From: Acanthaster planci | Lineage: Eukaryota > Echinodermata > Asteroidea > Valvatida > Acanthasteridae | Reading direction: 5' to 3' | DNA length: 64,000 nucleotides | NCBI RefSeq assembly: GCF_001949145.1 | Contig: NW_019091508.1 | Coordinates: 581,716-645,715 of the forward strand | Shown: piece by piece, positions 1 through 13,260 of the stretch | How positions within the stretch are numbered: position 1 is the first letter of the stretch | How the letters are laid out: each line of letters opens with the position of its first letter | Translations under genes and position numbers: made by a program | The notes under the pieces: generated by a model | What the model saw: the letters and a program-made list of their open reading frames with translations, nothing else | What the model was told of the DNA's origin: nothing | Databases searched by the model: none

Positions 1-2267
1 ATGAGAACATGCGACTTTATTCCATTAATTTAAATGTTATTGACGTAAAGCAGATGGCTCTCGAGATAACTTGAGCAGGCAAGATGTGGGCAGATAAGCT
101 CTGATATGAGGCCCATCAAGGCAGTCACCCTGCGTGCTGTGTACAACATAGACACAGGCAGAGATGCCTGCTATGTACCGCCAGGACGTTTCAAGTGGCA
201 TCTGTGGAACAGCTAAATCACAATGAATGTAGTTCAAAATGCAGCTTCACCACAGAATAGAGGGCGTCCCCCCCCTTCACGCTTGTTTATTTGACTTCCC
301 CAATGGTTCACAGCCTGTCTTTGATATATATAAAAAAAAATGGTCATAACTCTATGTACCAACCCGTACAGGTTTCATCTAACGTTACTTTAATAAATCC
401 AGTCATGTGATCGACCAGTCGTTTTACGCTCCAGCAAAAAGACCATAGAAGTGGCAGTTACGGAAGCATTGTGCCGAAAAGTGTTTAAAAAAAACCCGTC
501 AAGGGCCAGATATTTGGTACAAACCTTGTATAGCGCTCCCCCTATCACTTGGGCTGTCCTGAGGTACAGTGATGTCTCGTCACATAGTTTGTGCTTATGT
601 CTTGCAAGTTGGGGAGATTTAAAATGACAGGGTACCAGTCACGTCCCTTGACCTGAAGGTAACAGACGCAGTCACCAAACTACCATAAACCATCGGTTCA
701 TTATTTCATCAATGATTTAAGAAGGCTGGTTAAAGTACGTGGCAGACAATAACGGTATATGTAGATATAAATGGCTGATCACCCGATCGAATAGAGCTTG
801 ATAATCCTTCTGGCAGCAACACAGTTCAGTACGCTTTGCTCCTTGTGAGAAATGTGCATCTTGACTTAACTTGGCTCACATCCAAACCATGCTGAAATGT
901 CTGCCAGCCAATGAACGACGAAGGGATACGATTCTTGCGTATGTACCTTTTCATAACCTCTCATCCCTGAAGCAGCTGCTCTGTGCGGAGATAAGCACCA
1001 GCTTTGTAAGCAGGCCCTGTCGAGGTCTGTGGTAAAAATCTGAACTTAGTCTTTTTTTAATGAAACTCCATGTCTTGCTTGTCATGTTTATAAAATTTAC
1101 ATGGGAGTCAAATCACAGTGGCAAGTGGTTTGGTTGATGGAAGTACAACACTGACCAGAAGATAATCTAAATGGCCTTAGCATGAACAACGTGTAAGGTC
1201 GATTCATTGCTTTCAACAGGTTTCTAAGTCTTAGACATTTTGTTCTAAGTCATAGGATGTTTAAATTGACTTTGGTATCAGTTAATATTTTATTTACTCT
1301 ACTACTGCATAAGATGTGATTGAGAACTCTTTAAGCGAGAAGTGCCCAGGATGGTTAAGGCATAAAATGGGGCAAATGTCTCGTGTAGGCATCGTGTCGA
1401 AACTCCTCAAATCATCTGAATGTATCTTGAACCGAGTGGAAAGGTACCATCTCCCCCTCCCCCCCCCCTTTTTCTGCTGTGTAATTTCTCCACGAGGCTG
1501 ATGACCCAGTTGCTGTGGCAACCAGAATTCCCCTCCCGTGGATCGAGCAGAAAATACTCGGCGTGTCAGTCGGGCCTCCATGACAACAGCCGATGCTGTT
1601 TACGGATGACTTCCTGCCAATTTTCCTCCATATCTTAGTACCAAGGCTGCAACTTGACTAGCAAAGACCAAATTACTGTATAACAGAATCATCGATTATT
1701 CAGATGGGTATTTTCTTCATAAACAACCAGCAGCAATGCCATTGACTGTCGCTTTCTTCTTGTTAAGGTTTAGATAAGGTATAAACAAGATAGGAAATTA
1801 TTTCCAATCGCATTAACGATTTGATATGCAAAGACGCTTTGTATGTTTAAGGTGTTAAAATCAAATGTTTAAAGAAAAAGGCATTTTAAATCTAAACGTG
1901 ATCACACAGAAGTTTTGATGAAGAGATTGTTGAAAGAAAGACTTAATGCAGTGAGCCTTAGAGATTTCATGGGGTATTTTGGTATTTTTGGAGGTCCTGG
2001 GGGACAAAAGGTGTTTTTTCCGAAATTGAGTATTTTTTTAATCTGTAAATTACCGTCATAACCCCCCCCCCATGCGGCACTTTGTTATCAGAGTCAGTTC
2101 AATGAAAACCCGTTGAGGTGGCAACCAACGAACGTTTTTATACCAATTTCGTTTTTAGAAAATCACTTTTTTAAGCCAAGTCTTTTCACTATTATAGCGC
2201 CCTCTGACAAATCCCAAGTTTGTGTATGTTGTGATTTAATTCTTTCGTTTTTGTTTTTTGTTCGTAG
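1..2267. other. Non-coding stretch before the first candidate exon
   Basis: I see no convincing gene here. Short open frames occur on both strands but none shows a recognisable domain or a good exon boundary. There are homopolymer runs, including poly-C near 1453-1468 and 2060-2071 and poly-A near 330 and 488. The 5' coding exon or exons of the claudin-like gene that ends at 7252 could lie here, because its first transmembrane helix is still missing, but I could not identify it. Confidence 0.5.
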
Positions 2268-2327
2268 AATGGCTGTGTTCGAACATCATTGGCAGCCTTG
2301 CTTTGATGCAAAGTTCGAAACACCTGA
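2268..2327 (+). CDS. Candidate internal exon, possibly first extracellular loop of the claudin-like gene
   Basis: A long pyrimidine tract ending in TTCGTAG at 2267 precedes this 60-base segment, and a strong donor (A|GTAAGA) follows at 2328. In one frame it encodes a peptide containing FEHHWQPCF. That resembles the W-x-x-C part of the first extracellular loop in the PMP22/claudin superfamily, where a Trp is followed closely by a Cys. It lies 4 kb upstream of, and on the same strand as, the exon encoding transmembrane helix 2 at 6282. The exon would end in phase 2 whereas the 6282 exon needs phase 0, so at least one more exon would be needed between them and I did not find it. A second frame is also open, so this is tentative. 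Confidence 0.3.
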
Positions 2328-2569
2328 GTAAGACCTCGACTTTCCTTTTCTTTGCTTGTGGATCCCCATGCTGTTTTGTCATGGACCTGATCGACTCTAT
2401 CTCGCTCGAGATCCTGTCCCTATATTCCCCCTTACAGCCCCAGTATCGCCCTAGCCATGCAAGTTGTACTGTTCCCTCTGCTGACCTTTTTTTACTTGCT
2501 ACCCATTTCACCTGCAATTGCGAGCTTTTTGAGGCGCCCAGTGGTGGCAAACGCACCTGTCCCACGTGA

Positions 2570-5500
2570 GTAGTCCGGTTTTGGTTGCATTAATTTGAAC
2601 ATGCACACATTAGCTCAAAATAAATTTGTGACGAGAACAAGTGAAAAATAAAAAGGCCAGGTATGTTTGCCGTCACCGAGCGCCTCAACGTTTCCCACTG
2701 TTTCTCCTCACTTTACCCTTATTGCAGGCTCATCCCGTTGCCCTTGAAAAAGACCGTATTCGCGGGAGACCCAATTTCAGACGTATTCCTGAACGTCTTG
2801 TATCCATTTAAACCTTAATGGGATGGTACCAGGTGATTTTGGCAGGTTGGAATGAAATCGTAGAAGAGAGTCTGGTTCTATAAAAATAACGTTTTCAAAT
2901 GAATACACTACGTAGGGGAATCTGACTAAAATTTGGTCCCCTGCTAATACGGTCTATTCACTCGTACTCGCCGCCCCCACGTAAAACCCACTGGCTTCCG
3001 GTATTAATATTCATTCCCATCAAATTCTGCGAGGAAAGTGGATGACGCATGATGCAAAGTGTTGTAGGTAACTTACTATCATGATCAATGCCCGCGTATA
3101 TTGTGCGCACACGCAATATTGTTGCCCCCAGGTCACCTGGGTAAATTAAATCTACCCAGTGAGACCCCAGGAAACATCCCAAGGTTCCGGCGCGCTTGGG
3201 GCGTTGGTTACAAGCGAATAACCTAGCATTGGAGCTCCCTCTATCCCTGTTTCACTTTCTACCTGATATTACCCAGTCTCTCCCGAATTCAAGACTTAAA
3301 ATTTAAAATTACTGACCCTCAAATCTGAAAGTTTGCTGACCAAAATGATAAGCCCATTCATATCTGGAAAGAGAATGAGCGAATGATCGAACCACGACTT
3401 TGCCGATTATTAGCGCATGCGCACAAAATAAATGGAAGGGGTGAACATACATGGGTCTTTTGTTCATTGTTTTACTTTGTGATACGTTGGTGTGCTCACT
3501 TCTGAATGACACCTGACGGTACATGTTGGAAAGTACGAAGTTTTGTTAATCAGTAATGTCATGTGGAACAAAAATGGATGGATTTAAAAGATAGAAAGTC
3601 TGATTTTGCTAAACTTTTCTACACTCCATCAACGACGTCCCGTGGAGGACAAATCTGCTGCACGTGCGCGAACTAAAATGTGCAATTGAAATGTACCAGC
3701 GAAGATGTTTGTGAGATCTGCTGTAGTATTCCAACGGCAGAGAAACTGACAAGTCCAGCGCCAGAGAACTCTAACCAATCACGTTCATGAATTACATCGA
3801 GCATGCGTGCACAGTAGTCTCGTAAATGTGTGCAAGCCCTTGCGACGCACGCATACGGAACGTGCGGCTGGAAAAAGATCATGGTCCACACGGTTAGTGG
3901 GCACGGCTCATTGGATATGTCCCACATGGTGTATTCAAGTGTCTTGTTATTTAATATCCCCTCTTTGAAGTCGGCATGTTTCCCGCCTTGCCCCTCAAAA
4001 CTTATGTTTGCTCTCAGAACCGGGCCTTTGCATACATTGGTTTAAATGCCCCGTTTTTGATTAGATTTCCCTGTACCCAAGCCCACCCGAGTCCCTTCCC
4101 CACAGAAATTTAAAAAGAAAATTCCAAATCAAAATGAAAAACTTTGCCATAATTGCTTACAAAAATATAATTATTTACTAAACCTGATATGATAACATAC
4201 AGAGATTCTGAAGGCACGATCAGCGGACCTCGAATCATCTGTCACTGTCGGACCACAATCTGACTTAACAGTATACATAGAGACGTCAGAAGGTTAGTCC
4301 ACATTCGACTCTGCCCGCGTCCGAATCAGCTGTTTTGTGGCTACGGCTATGGTTTTGGACATTAAAATGCAACAGTGAACAACCGTAGCCGTGGGCGAAA
4401 ACATGCGTTTCGGACACGGCCACAGATCTCGGCTAGCCGGTAGGCGCAGTACGTGAACGTACCTCATACACAACATTTTTTCTGCCATTTCCCCTGCTTA
4501 CTGTGTACTTTTCTAGCCAGATTAATTTTGCCGCACATGTTCACCCTAACGTCCCTGATGTTGCACGCTGAAAGCAGTAGGCACCCTCACGAGAGATATC
4601 TGCTCACCATCAAATTAGAATTTGGCTACAACGCTGTTATTAATAGAAACATCAATGGCTACGCCCCAGGCTTGTGAATGCAGTCCTCATTACCAGCAGG
4701 GCTGTTACCATGACAGCCTCGGCAAAAAAATAACATCATCATCTACCCCTCCCTCTTGCCATATCGTCATAAGCAGCATCAACATCAATCGGTGTCGTAA
4801 ACTTCATCACCGTGTACACTCATCACTCTCTGGACCATCCCTAACAACCCTCCACAGAACACTGCATAGAACAGCATTGGCATCAAGGTTGAAATTTCAA
4901 CTCACCAAACAAAACGGATAGTAATTGCATTATCATCAGCCAAAGCTATGTACAGTCAATAATTACATCACCGCAAAGCTCATGCATCAACGAATATCAT
5001 TGTCAGTCGAACTACCAGCATTATCAACAGACAGCAGTCTCTGTGGAATTAACTTTCTGTTTCATGTTAATGTTACTTGATAGACCTCAATATTCCCTAC
5101 ACAGTCTTCACAAAAAGATGTTCATCGTTAATATGCTGTACCCAGAACAAATTACGCTCACACAACCTTCAAGCACTACATTATTTTCGTCCTCGCAACT
5201 TTTCCTCCTTTACTTTCTATATACTGACCAGCAGACACCGGGAAATAAGCATTCATTAACATTCATTACGAGAATAATATATTTTGAAAGAACTAAATAT
5301 CTGTAAGAATATCTTGACTGATTTTTCACGAAAGGCCGCAAATTGTCCTTGCCTCTGCCTACACCCACCTACATGCACGCACTTTTCGCTCACCCCTATC
5401 TTTCCACCGTAGAATAGTTCTTATCACGTTTGAATGAAATGCACCCAGAAACTCGATATTTTCTCTTTTTTTCAAGATCGTGAAGCATGAAAGATTTCTT

Positions 5501-6281
5501 TTCACTTTCAGTGCACTTGTGCTATTGTATCTCCCAATCCACTTGCCGTGCAGCCTGGCGGGAGCATTTTCGTTTGCCTGTTTTTATCAAAGGTTGTCTC
5601 ATACCCTACTTTATTTTTATTTTAGTCCAACAACGAGTTGTGTTTATATTATGTGGTTCACCTTACAAGAATCAATCGCTGCTACTCCATACATCAACAA
5701 ATCTTCACTTACCAACGTGACAGTTCTATATTATTGGAGATGACTTATGAAAGTAGTACTGTGCAATTATCGTTATCGTATGAAAACGAAATGGCTGAGA
5801 CAGCTTGTATCAGCAGGAGCGCACGCTGCTTCACGTATCCTTGGCGTTTTTCGCTATTGTGTTCGTATTTATTAAGTTCTTTGTTTCTGGTGCTGAAACC
5901 AGGGGATTCTGCATAAAAAAATATATAAACACACAGCGCTCTCCATTTGCCATACGGAGTCCTCTGAGGGTCAACCCTTCTTTCCTTCTGGTGTGTGATG
6001 CCAACTCCTGGTTTCTTCCAAAATGTCACCGTGAGAAGGGATCCAATCGTATTTATAAATGTGGTGATATATCAAGTTACTTCTCTTTTCTCTTATTGTG
6101 AGTTTAGTAAGCGAAACTTCCGGCAGTCCGTTCTTAAACCACTTTGCTGTTGTTTCGCTCTTATTCGTTCTTTAAGGCTTGTTTGACGATGGATTTTGTT
6201 GGTTTGCCGGATCTGTAAAATATCAAAGAGACTACGTAGCCTTTTTCTCAGTGTTTTTGTTCTTAAACAGTCTATTTTCAG
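2570..6281. other. Probable intronic or intergenic DNA upstream of the claudin-like exons
   Basis: No coding exon is convincing. There is a good splice acceptor at 2727 (ATTGCAG after a pyrimidine run) followed by a short open frame, but no good donor closes it. From about 4700 to 5300 the sequence is rich in degenerate CAT/ATC triplets without a clean tandem unit. Confidence 0.4.
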
Positions 6282-7252
6282 TCTATGTTGGCGTTTGAAT
6301 TGATCAGCGTGGCGGCAACACTGGCCGGCAGCTGCATAGCGACAGTCGCCATTTACAAACAACAACCACTTGCTGTGCTGGTTGCCGCATTCACCATGTT
6401 TTTCGCAGGTAACTATGAAAATCACTTCATTGTCTAAACTCATGAAAATTGAAAAGTCAGGTTCCTATGCCCCGGTTGTGTGTAAACGTCTTATGCAGTC
6501 GTGACCTATGTGTATACGACCTGCACCTCCTGTCTGAGACAAAAGGATGAAGGAACCGTATAAGGGGATTTTTACGACTTGAAACCATGGAGTATAGTGT
6601 TTTACATGTTACGATGACTTCCCACCTCCTTTACAGCAGTGAACTGGAGAGGTTTCAACCATTTCGATTTTATGTTTTATTTTATGATTATTTCCATATT
6701 CATGACCAAGGTGTGATGTCATTTAAAGCAGAACAGGAGTGTGTCTGTAGTTTTGTGCAATGACATGTAGGTATTACAGTTTTCTCCTCTTGTTTATATT
6801 ATCGAGAGACTTTACGTGTTGCTCTTATTGCTAAAGTGGTGGCCAGTATTCCTTCACAACTTGAATGGTCGTTGGGTTATTTTGGAGGATTACTTTTGAA
6901 GGATTTAATATGCTTGAAAATAAGTTGAGCTGGAGATCCACTGCATGTATTCTCTGATAGTTACTGTGGCACTAGTTTCTATGCTTTTTCAGGACTGTTC
7001 ATGCTAGTCGGCCACGTGATGATGCTCAGTATCCACAAGGCCAATAACGACGGGACCAACGAGAATAGCTGGTACTACGGCTGGTCCTTCATCGTTGCCT
7101 GGTTGTCCTTCTGTATGTGTCTTGTGTCTGGAACCATAAACTGTGTTGTGTACCGCAACTTCCGAAAGATGTCCGAGGAACTCACGGGGACGCCCTCTCG
7201 CGTCAAGTACGCCAACCGGCCGCCGCCTGTCAACCTCGGCTCCAGCATATGA
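6282..7252 (+). CDS. PMP22/claudin-superfamily tetraspan membrane protein (3' two exons, partial)
   Basis: Two exons are clear: 6282-6408 (after TATTTTCAG, donor GCAG|GTAACT) and 6993-7252 (after TTTTTCAG, stop at 7250). They join in phase 1 through a Gly codon and give 128 residues. Three hydrophobic helices are visible: one beginning FELISVAATLAG, one running through AVLVAAFTMFFAGLFMLVG, and one containing WSFIVAWLSFCMCLVSG. A short polar loop (IHKANNDGTNEN) lies between the last two. A basic, Pro-rich cytoplasmic tail with NRPPPVN ends in SSI. This is the helix 2-3-4 layout of the PMP22/EMP/claudin/CACNG/GSG1L group, whose members act in cell junctions, as channel auxiliaries or in membrane organisation. 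Helix 1 and the W-GLW-C-C loop must lie upstream. The intron is 584 bases. Which subfamily it belongs to cannot be fixed from this half. Confidence 0.85.
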
Positions 7253-7732
7253 ATGGGGCGCCATCTGTCGTTCACACCACTCCAGCGTCTTTTACATTTT
7301 TAAGGAAGAGGAGAGCACGATGACGTACCAATCTTCGGATGGAATACACGTGATGGTTATTTAAGTCATGGATTTAAAACAGAGTACAGCCTCATATAAC
7401 TCAGTTACAGTTCTGAATGCTATCCATCTAACCTTTATCACGTTTATGTTGCAGTAGTGTAAAGTAGAGTCACAATCTTCACAAACTCACCATCTGACGA
7501 GTAGAATTTAACATTGATCGGATGCTTATGACGGACATAACTCATGCCGCAACATTTACTACAGAACGTGTGCCGGCACATCACTGCCATAGGAACTTGG
7601 GAAGTGTCCACTCACGGCCTCCGTGAACATGAGTGAAGCTGGTTTACCGTGCGACCACTCACGGTGTTCAGACGCAGCGTAGTAACCGTCAGCAATTTGT
7701 TGGATTAACGGTTTGATTTTGGTTTTTTAAGG

Positions 7733-7738
7733 AATAAA
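7733..7738 (+). terminator. Candidate polyadenylation signal of the claudin-like gene
   Basis: A canonical AATAAA lies 481 bases after the stop codon at 7252, with no open frame between, consistent with a 3' untranslated region of about half a kilobase. A second AATAAA about 140 bases further on could serve instead. Confidence 0.4.
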
Positions 7739-8336
7739 CGCAATACAGGACTCTGCAATTTTCTAAAGACGCGTTTGGTATTAAAAAATATATCACGACA
7801 CCATTTAGTTTCCAAAGTGCCTGCCACTGCGCTTCAGGCGTGAACTAAAGATGGCGTTGTTGAATTTCACAGCCAGAGAATAAAGTGGGAAATGCTTATT
7901 TGCTGGTCCGGCGGTCGCCTTACCATTATGCAAACTGTTCACTTTGGCTGCGTCCACTCATGCAAATTTCGATACTCGCCCTTGACTGGTTCCAGACGTC
8001 TTATTGACGTCCTCCAAACATAGGGACCGGTAGCAGTTTTAAAAATCCGGCCTTCCGCCCGGTGTATGTAAATGAGGAAACGATGCCCACTCAATTCACA
8101 AATCAAGCTGATAGCATATTTTGCTTTTCTTCTTCGTTGCCGAAAATACCTCCACCGTAAATTGTTCATTTATCTAAAATTGAACACAATAACCGCTGAT
8201 TGAAATAAATTGCAGTGTATGATTTATCGATGATAATTATTGAAAAATGAATTACCGCACTGTGATCAATAGAGGGTGGATAGGCACTCGTGTTTTATTC
8301 GCCGTCGCGTTGAAATGTCATTCATGTTAAAGCATT

Positions 8337-8645
8337 GCTACAGACCTTTTCACAAATAAATTCATAATAATGCACGCATGTGCAAAAATGGCCTCGGCGG
8401 CAAGGGCCATTGAAAATGTACAGGGGTGCGATTTTAATTATTTTCTCTTAGATTTTCTGGCTTTGTTAAGTTTTTTCTTCAGAAAACCCCGTTAAATCGT
8501 TTTTGACATGAGTTTTTAATCTAAGCAGGATTTTTCCCACTTAATCTCGTGCAAGCAGGAAAACTCACGATTAGATTAGAAACTAATAGTAAAAACGATT
8601 TAATGGGATTTTCGGAAGGAAAAAAATGAACAAAGCCAGAAAACC
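8337..8645. repeat. Dispersed hairpin repeat, copy 1 (sister copy at 17590)
   Basis: The segment shares long matches with 17590-17890 in the same orientation. Both carry AAAATGGCC followed by GGCGGCAAG and CCATTGAAAATGTACAGGGG, then TTTCTGGCTTT and TTAATCTCGTGC. In this copy the second half is an inverted repeat: TTTTCTGGCTTTGTT near 8453 pairs with AACAAAGCCAGAAAACC at 8628-8644, and TTAAATCGTTTTT pairs with AAAACGATTTAA. This is the structure of a non-autonomous fold-back element or MITE. No protein is encoded. Confidence 0.7.
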
Positions 8646-8649
8646 AGCG

Positions 8650-10316
8650 CAATCGTCCAATAGGAGCCTGCAAATCGTGGCGCGTCCACCTTTGTGACGA
8701 AGTCACTTACGAACCGGATTGACCTGACAAAAACTTAAATATTCAGCACCCGAATTGACAGGCCTAATCAAGCACGTTAAATCGCCGCGAGCTACCAGTC
8801 CCTAAAAGTAGAGACGGGGAACAGTGCAGGAAACGTTGCGTGCGCATTGCTGTCGGATCACACCGCGGAACGACCAGCTGTTCCTTTTCCACCGTCTGCC
8901 AGTCAAAGACCGTGCTATTACAGCCACTGTTCTCAAGTACATGTACAGTACATGCGCATCTTCATTGTGCGATAGAAACATGAACGGTAGACAATCGAAC
9001 AACATATCTCGCGCATGGTGCGCGCCAGCGCCCAAGAAATTAATTTTTTGCAGGATCATTACAAACATGTTAAAAGTCTACAGTGCCTCTAGTGAATAGT
9101 CCTAAACGGCGTCCATGTAGTGCTGTCCCATACCACCAAGCCCATGGTACACAAGTCTTGGACCGAATAATTAATGTTTTCTTTGTAGTGCCTTTTCCAC
9201 CTTTCCTTCAATATATTTCTGTTCCTTTCTCAATGTAACTGATCCAGGTCTCAACGGTCGTAAGTTTTAAATATTTATATTTCAAATTTATTATGCAACA
9301 AATGAGAAAAGACATCGACGGCAATCTTTCCTTTTAATCACGTCTGCTGATTCATTCTGTCCTCGATTAATCTTTCCATTTCGGATTACTGGTAACAGTT
9401 ATCTTACTAATCTATATACGTGTATATCTGCGATAAGTACGTATATCTGTATTTAGTTGTAAATACCGATCTATCATCTATGCACGATTTTGTCACGTTT
9501 ATCATGTAAAGTTGTACAAACCTTCAGTCTGGGTTTTTATTGTATACAAAGTGTGTATAACGCTGTGCTAACATGATCGTTCTATATGTGAGGTCTGGTT
9601 GACAGAGACTTACTTTGGACAAATCACAGAGCATGAACACAAACGTGTAGCCGCGGGTCCGGTTTGACGTGAAAATGCAGTGCCTCCTAATGACCATTAC
9701 TTAATACAGATATTAAACCTCCTTGTAAACCAGTAATTACTTCGTGAACAATTGTACACTTCACCATCCTCATCAGTTTAATGTTTGAGTAATACTTTAT
9801 ATTACATAATATATCTTGAGATTGCCAGTGATTAATCCTCGTCGCGGACAAAGTCCGAATGAAAAATTTTATGGCAGTCCTTTTACATTAAAACAATTAT
9901 GCAAGCCATTTCAAATGCCTATAATCCTGTTTTGTAATAATTATTGATCCTCAGTAGTATCATTTATAGGGAACAGAATAGCTACAGACGATAATGTATT
10001 ACACTTAATACGACGTTTATTTCCTTTGTGTGAAACTTTTTTGCTGTCACAGTCTAAGTGTACGTTAATTGGGGTTGAACTTTCTGTGAATACCCAGGAT
10101 ACAAACACCATTTTGTTCAAAGGGGAAATTGTTAAAGGCGAATGAACTGCTTCGTGGTATCAGTTGCGTTTATTTCAAAAGTTCAAGGCAGTTTTACACC
10201 ACTGCACGCTGCCAGCTACAGTTGGCCATCATGAAATGGGAAGTTCAACATGAAAACGAGACCCTCTTAAACCTCACTGGTGGAAATTGAAACGGTTGCT
10301 TTTCTACGGTTGAATA
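8650..10316. other. AT-rich intergenic DNA without recognised genes
   Basis: No exon, RNA gene or clear repeat is visible. A 91-codon open frame near 8824-9099 has no recognisable features and is opposed by an equally long frame on the other strand, so it is probably chance. Confidence 0.4.
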
Positions 10317-11606
10317 CAGTGGTGTGCAAAATTACTTGAATACGGCATATTTTAGGTAGGCCTACAGTGTAAACGTACATGCATTTTAGTTCCCTTGATG
10401 AAATGGCATTCAGTGCAGTGAATCTATCCATGAAATTGTTTTCAACATTAGTGCTTGAATACATGTACATGGGCAAAATTATTCGAACATTCTGACATTC
10501 TGCATACGCACATTCTCCGTTTGGTTCTCAGCTGTTCAAACTTGGATACATTAATCTAAAGGACTTTAGACCAATCATCCTTTGTCTAATGTTTGTATTC
10601 GCAAAATTCAGGCACTTCACTCTATAGGTCTCCTTCAACGATGGCTTCTTAGCTGCTAATCTGTCAACAAGTCAACCTCCGATGCACATGTCAAAGAAGA
10701 AAGTGTCACACCATCAGTCAGCATGCTGTTGATGTCATCTCGAAGCTACCTTGAGCTGTTTCTCCGGTCTCCAATACTTAGAGTAATGTCTCTCTGAAGT
10801 TTCTGCTTCCACCCTTTCCCCTCATGGTGTTGGTATAAATTGGTGTCCATACACCTATCCAAAGTGTGTTTTACAGAGCTTGGGCTGCAACTTTTGTCTG
10901 TGGTTATTGATCGGTTACTCCATCCGGCAACAGAAAGGGCCTTTATTTGTGCCCTTTGCTAGGTTGTAAGTTCCTTCTTTGCCCTTTTCCCGTTCAAGCT
11001 GTGGTGATCTGTGCTCTGGGTTAGTTTGGATGGCCTTATATACTCGTTCTGCTAATAGGGGATTTTCAAAATGTGTTCAAAAATTTTATGCATACTTTGT
11101 TGACGAACGGTTGTTGCTGCTGATGATCACCAAAGCCTGTCAAAGCTTGTCAGCCAGTCTCCAGTTGACAGACAGAGCATATTACCCGAAAGTGCCCTCT
11201 GCATGGTTCCTATCAGAGCTACACATACATGTACTCACAACAGGATATTTTGCGTGGTGCTACCGCAAACCTGTTACCTCTACTTGCTACCTCCACCATG
11301 AAGAACTTGAAATCTTAACTAATGCATGGAAAGAACATTGCTACCGATTCGGAAAACAAACAAACAAACTGCATAATGATGAGCAAGAAGTGAACGAATA
11401 GCTGGTTACTAGAGTTAGCTGGATTCTACGTCCTTAAATTTGAAAACATCAGATAACCGGTATATTTCACGACAAGCAATTTCAGTCTCAAATGTGCCAA
11501 GTTATCAAATAATTTCCATCTATACAAAACATTTGATGGTATATGGATTGCCATTTCATACTGAAGAACCTAATACGAAGTGTTGAGATAATTTTGCACA
11601 CCACTG
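10317..11606. mobile_element. Tc1/mariner-like DNA transposon relic with 18-bp perfect terminal inverted repeats
   Basis: The left end CAGTGGTGTGCAAAATTA at 10317-10334 is repeated exactly in inverse orientation at 11589-11606. The 1290-base span is the classic size of a Tc1/mariner element, and the CAGTG start is typical of such termini. A TA dinucleotide flanks the left end at 10315-10316; the right flank is CA, so one copy of the expected TA duplication seems mutated. The interior has a 140-codon open frame (10979-11401, plus) with no DDE motifs that I can see. Frames on both strands are broken, so any transposase is decayed or the element is non-autonomous. Confidence 0.7.
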
Positions 11607-12845
11607 CAGGCCTATATTGGAAAGTGCAATAAAAAAGTGGTCGTCCAAACAACGGGGTTCTCAATGAAAATAGGACAAAAAGTCTGCAATATACTACCCG
11701 ATGGCATTAACTGGATTATGTTTATCAGTTGTGATAGTGAACATGGCCCAAATTAAAGAAAAATTCAAATTATTCTGGCGAGATAATCCCTTTAAAATAA
11801 AAGACTGAATGTTTTCCGTGAACATCGTTCAAGGGGACACTTCTAAACAAATTTATTTGTGTTTTTTTCATCTGTAAATGGCTTTTATAAATTACAAAGT
11901 ACAAAATCATTAACAGTGGCAATTATAGGCTTGAAAATCTATTACCCAAAAAAGTATGATTTTATCATTAGAAGCATTTACAAGAAAACAAATAATGCAG
12001 TTTTAAATCTTTTCATGTATCTCAATTGTTATCGGACAAATTCTAGGATATTCTCGAAATTAGCAACATAAAGCTGGATCTGCTCAGATTTTATTAGGGA
12101 TGCTCGCGATATGAAAGCGTTTATACTCGATTTATCGCGATTTAATCCAATACCTCTCGCTTCTAATAAGAGAGTGTTATGTTCTAATAAACAACTGTAT
12201 TTCTATATTACATAAACGTTGTCTTCATTTCACTGTTACGTGGAATGTCCAGCAAGAAGTTTAAAATGATGACGATCCCGATGCTGACGTAATGACATTA
12301 CCGAGTTGAGGGCACTGCCGTCCGCAAATGTCTGACATTACACAGTTTTCCTTTTGAACGAATGATCACGATACACAAGTCATTCCGGACGCAAAATAGG
12401 TTGCATACAACGTTGCGTCTTAAACATGTCGATCTTATAGGAAAGTGTTCACATTGGGTAGAATTTCTGAACTTCTGTGTTTTGAGAAAATGGTCCCAGC
12501 TCTAGGGCTTGGCTTCCACAACCGTTCTATGAAGTATTCCCACAAAAGACGCTACCCGGAAGTAACATTTAGTTCTCCAAATGGTTGGCTTTTCTAGTAT
12601 TCTATTAAAGTTTATTGTATTTTCTACTTATACTGACAAATCATTTCAAACTCTTGCTGCGTTGCGGGACATAATCAAGTAACACAACCCACTTTTTTGT
12701 CCATTTGAAATTTACAAGTTTACTTTGCAAGTGTTTGCAAGTGTAAATCCAGCATGTCGGACTATTTAAGCTAAAGGGCAAGGCTTGGTGGGTCGGTCTC
12801 ATCGAACTCCACTGCTTGACACGCCTCCAGCACGGAGGCTTAAAA
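11607..12845. other. Intergenic DNA without recognised genes
   Basis: AT-rich sequence. No exon with paired splice sites and no clear repeat was recognised. Confidence 0.4.
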
Positions 12846-13260
12846 GCCCTGTCCGCACTGATCTTTTGTTTCCCCGAAGGTTGGTAAAATGGAAAATAGT
12901 CCACGTGCCCACGTGTTAGTAGTACACGTGCCGCACGTACACATCAGTGAAACGTTCGACGCGCATGCGTACTTTCCAATTGTGGATCACGCCATCGTGC
13001 TCGGGCAAAATACAAAAGCATCATAATTCTGTGGTTTTACCTTTGTAGCTCTATAGTTTACTGACCAGGGCTATCGGCACTGGACTTTCCATCTCTAGAA
13101 AAGTGACCTGGACATTTTTCTGGGTAGGCGTTGCAAAATAACCGCGCGACTGGGTGAAAGTAACATTGAGGACAATTTCCAGGGATATCCACACTGGGGA
13201 CCTGAAATGGAAAACGTAACCATCGACTAAGTTTCACCAAAAGTCCAGTGCGGACAGGGC
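12846..13260. mobile_element. Short inverted-repeat DNA element (MITE-like) with a third internal terminus
   Basis: GCCCTGTCCGCACTG at 12846-12860 matches exactly the reverse complement of the sequence ending at 13260, and similarity continues through CTTTTG. A third, partly diverged copy of the terminus (GGCACTGGACTTT) begins near 13075 in the left-end orientation. The arrangement suggests a non-autonomous DNA transposon of about 415 bases, or a 195-base element (13066-13260) inserted beside a solo end. No target-site duplication is obvious. Nothing in it is coding. Confidence 0.55.

Noticed and set aside
2236-2569. Opposed open frames of 103 and 109 codons
   Set aside because: Neither has a recognisable domain. 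Only the 60-base segment with splice sites is kept as a tentative exon.
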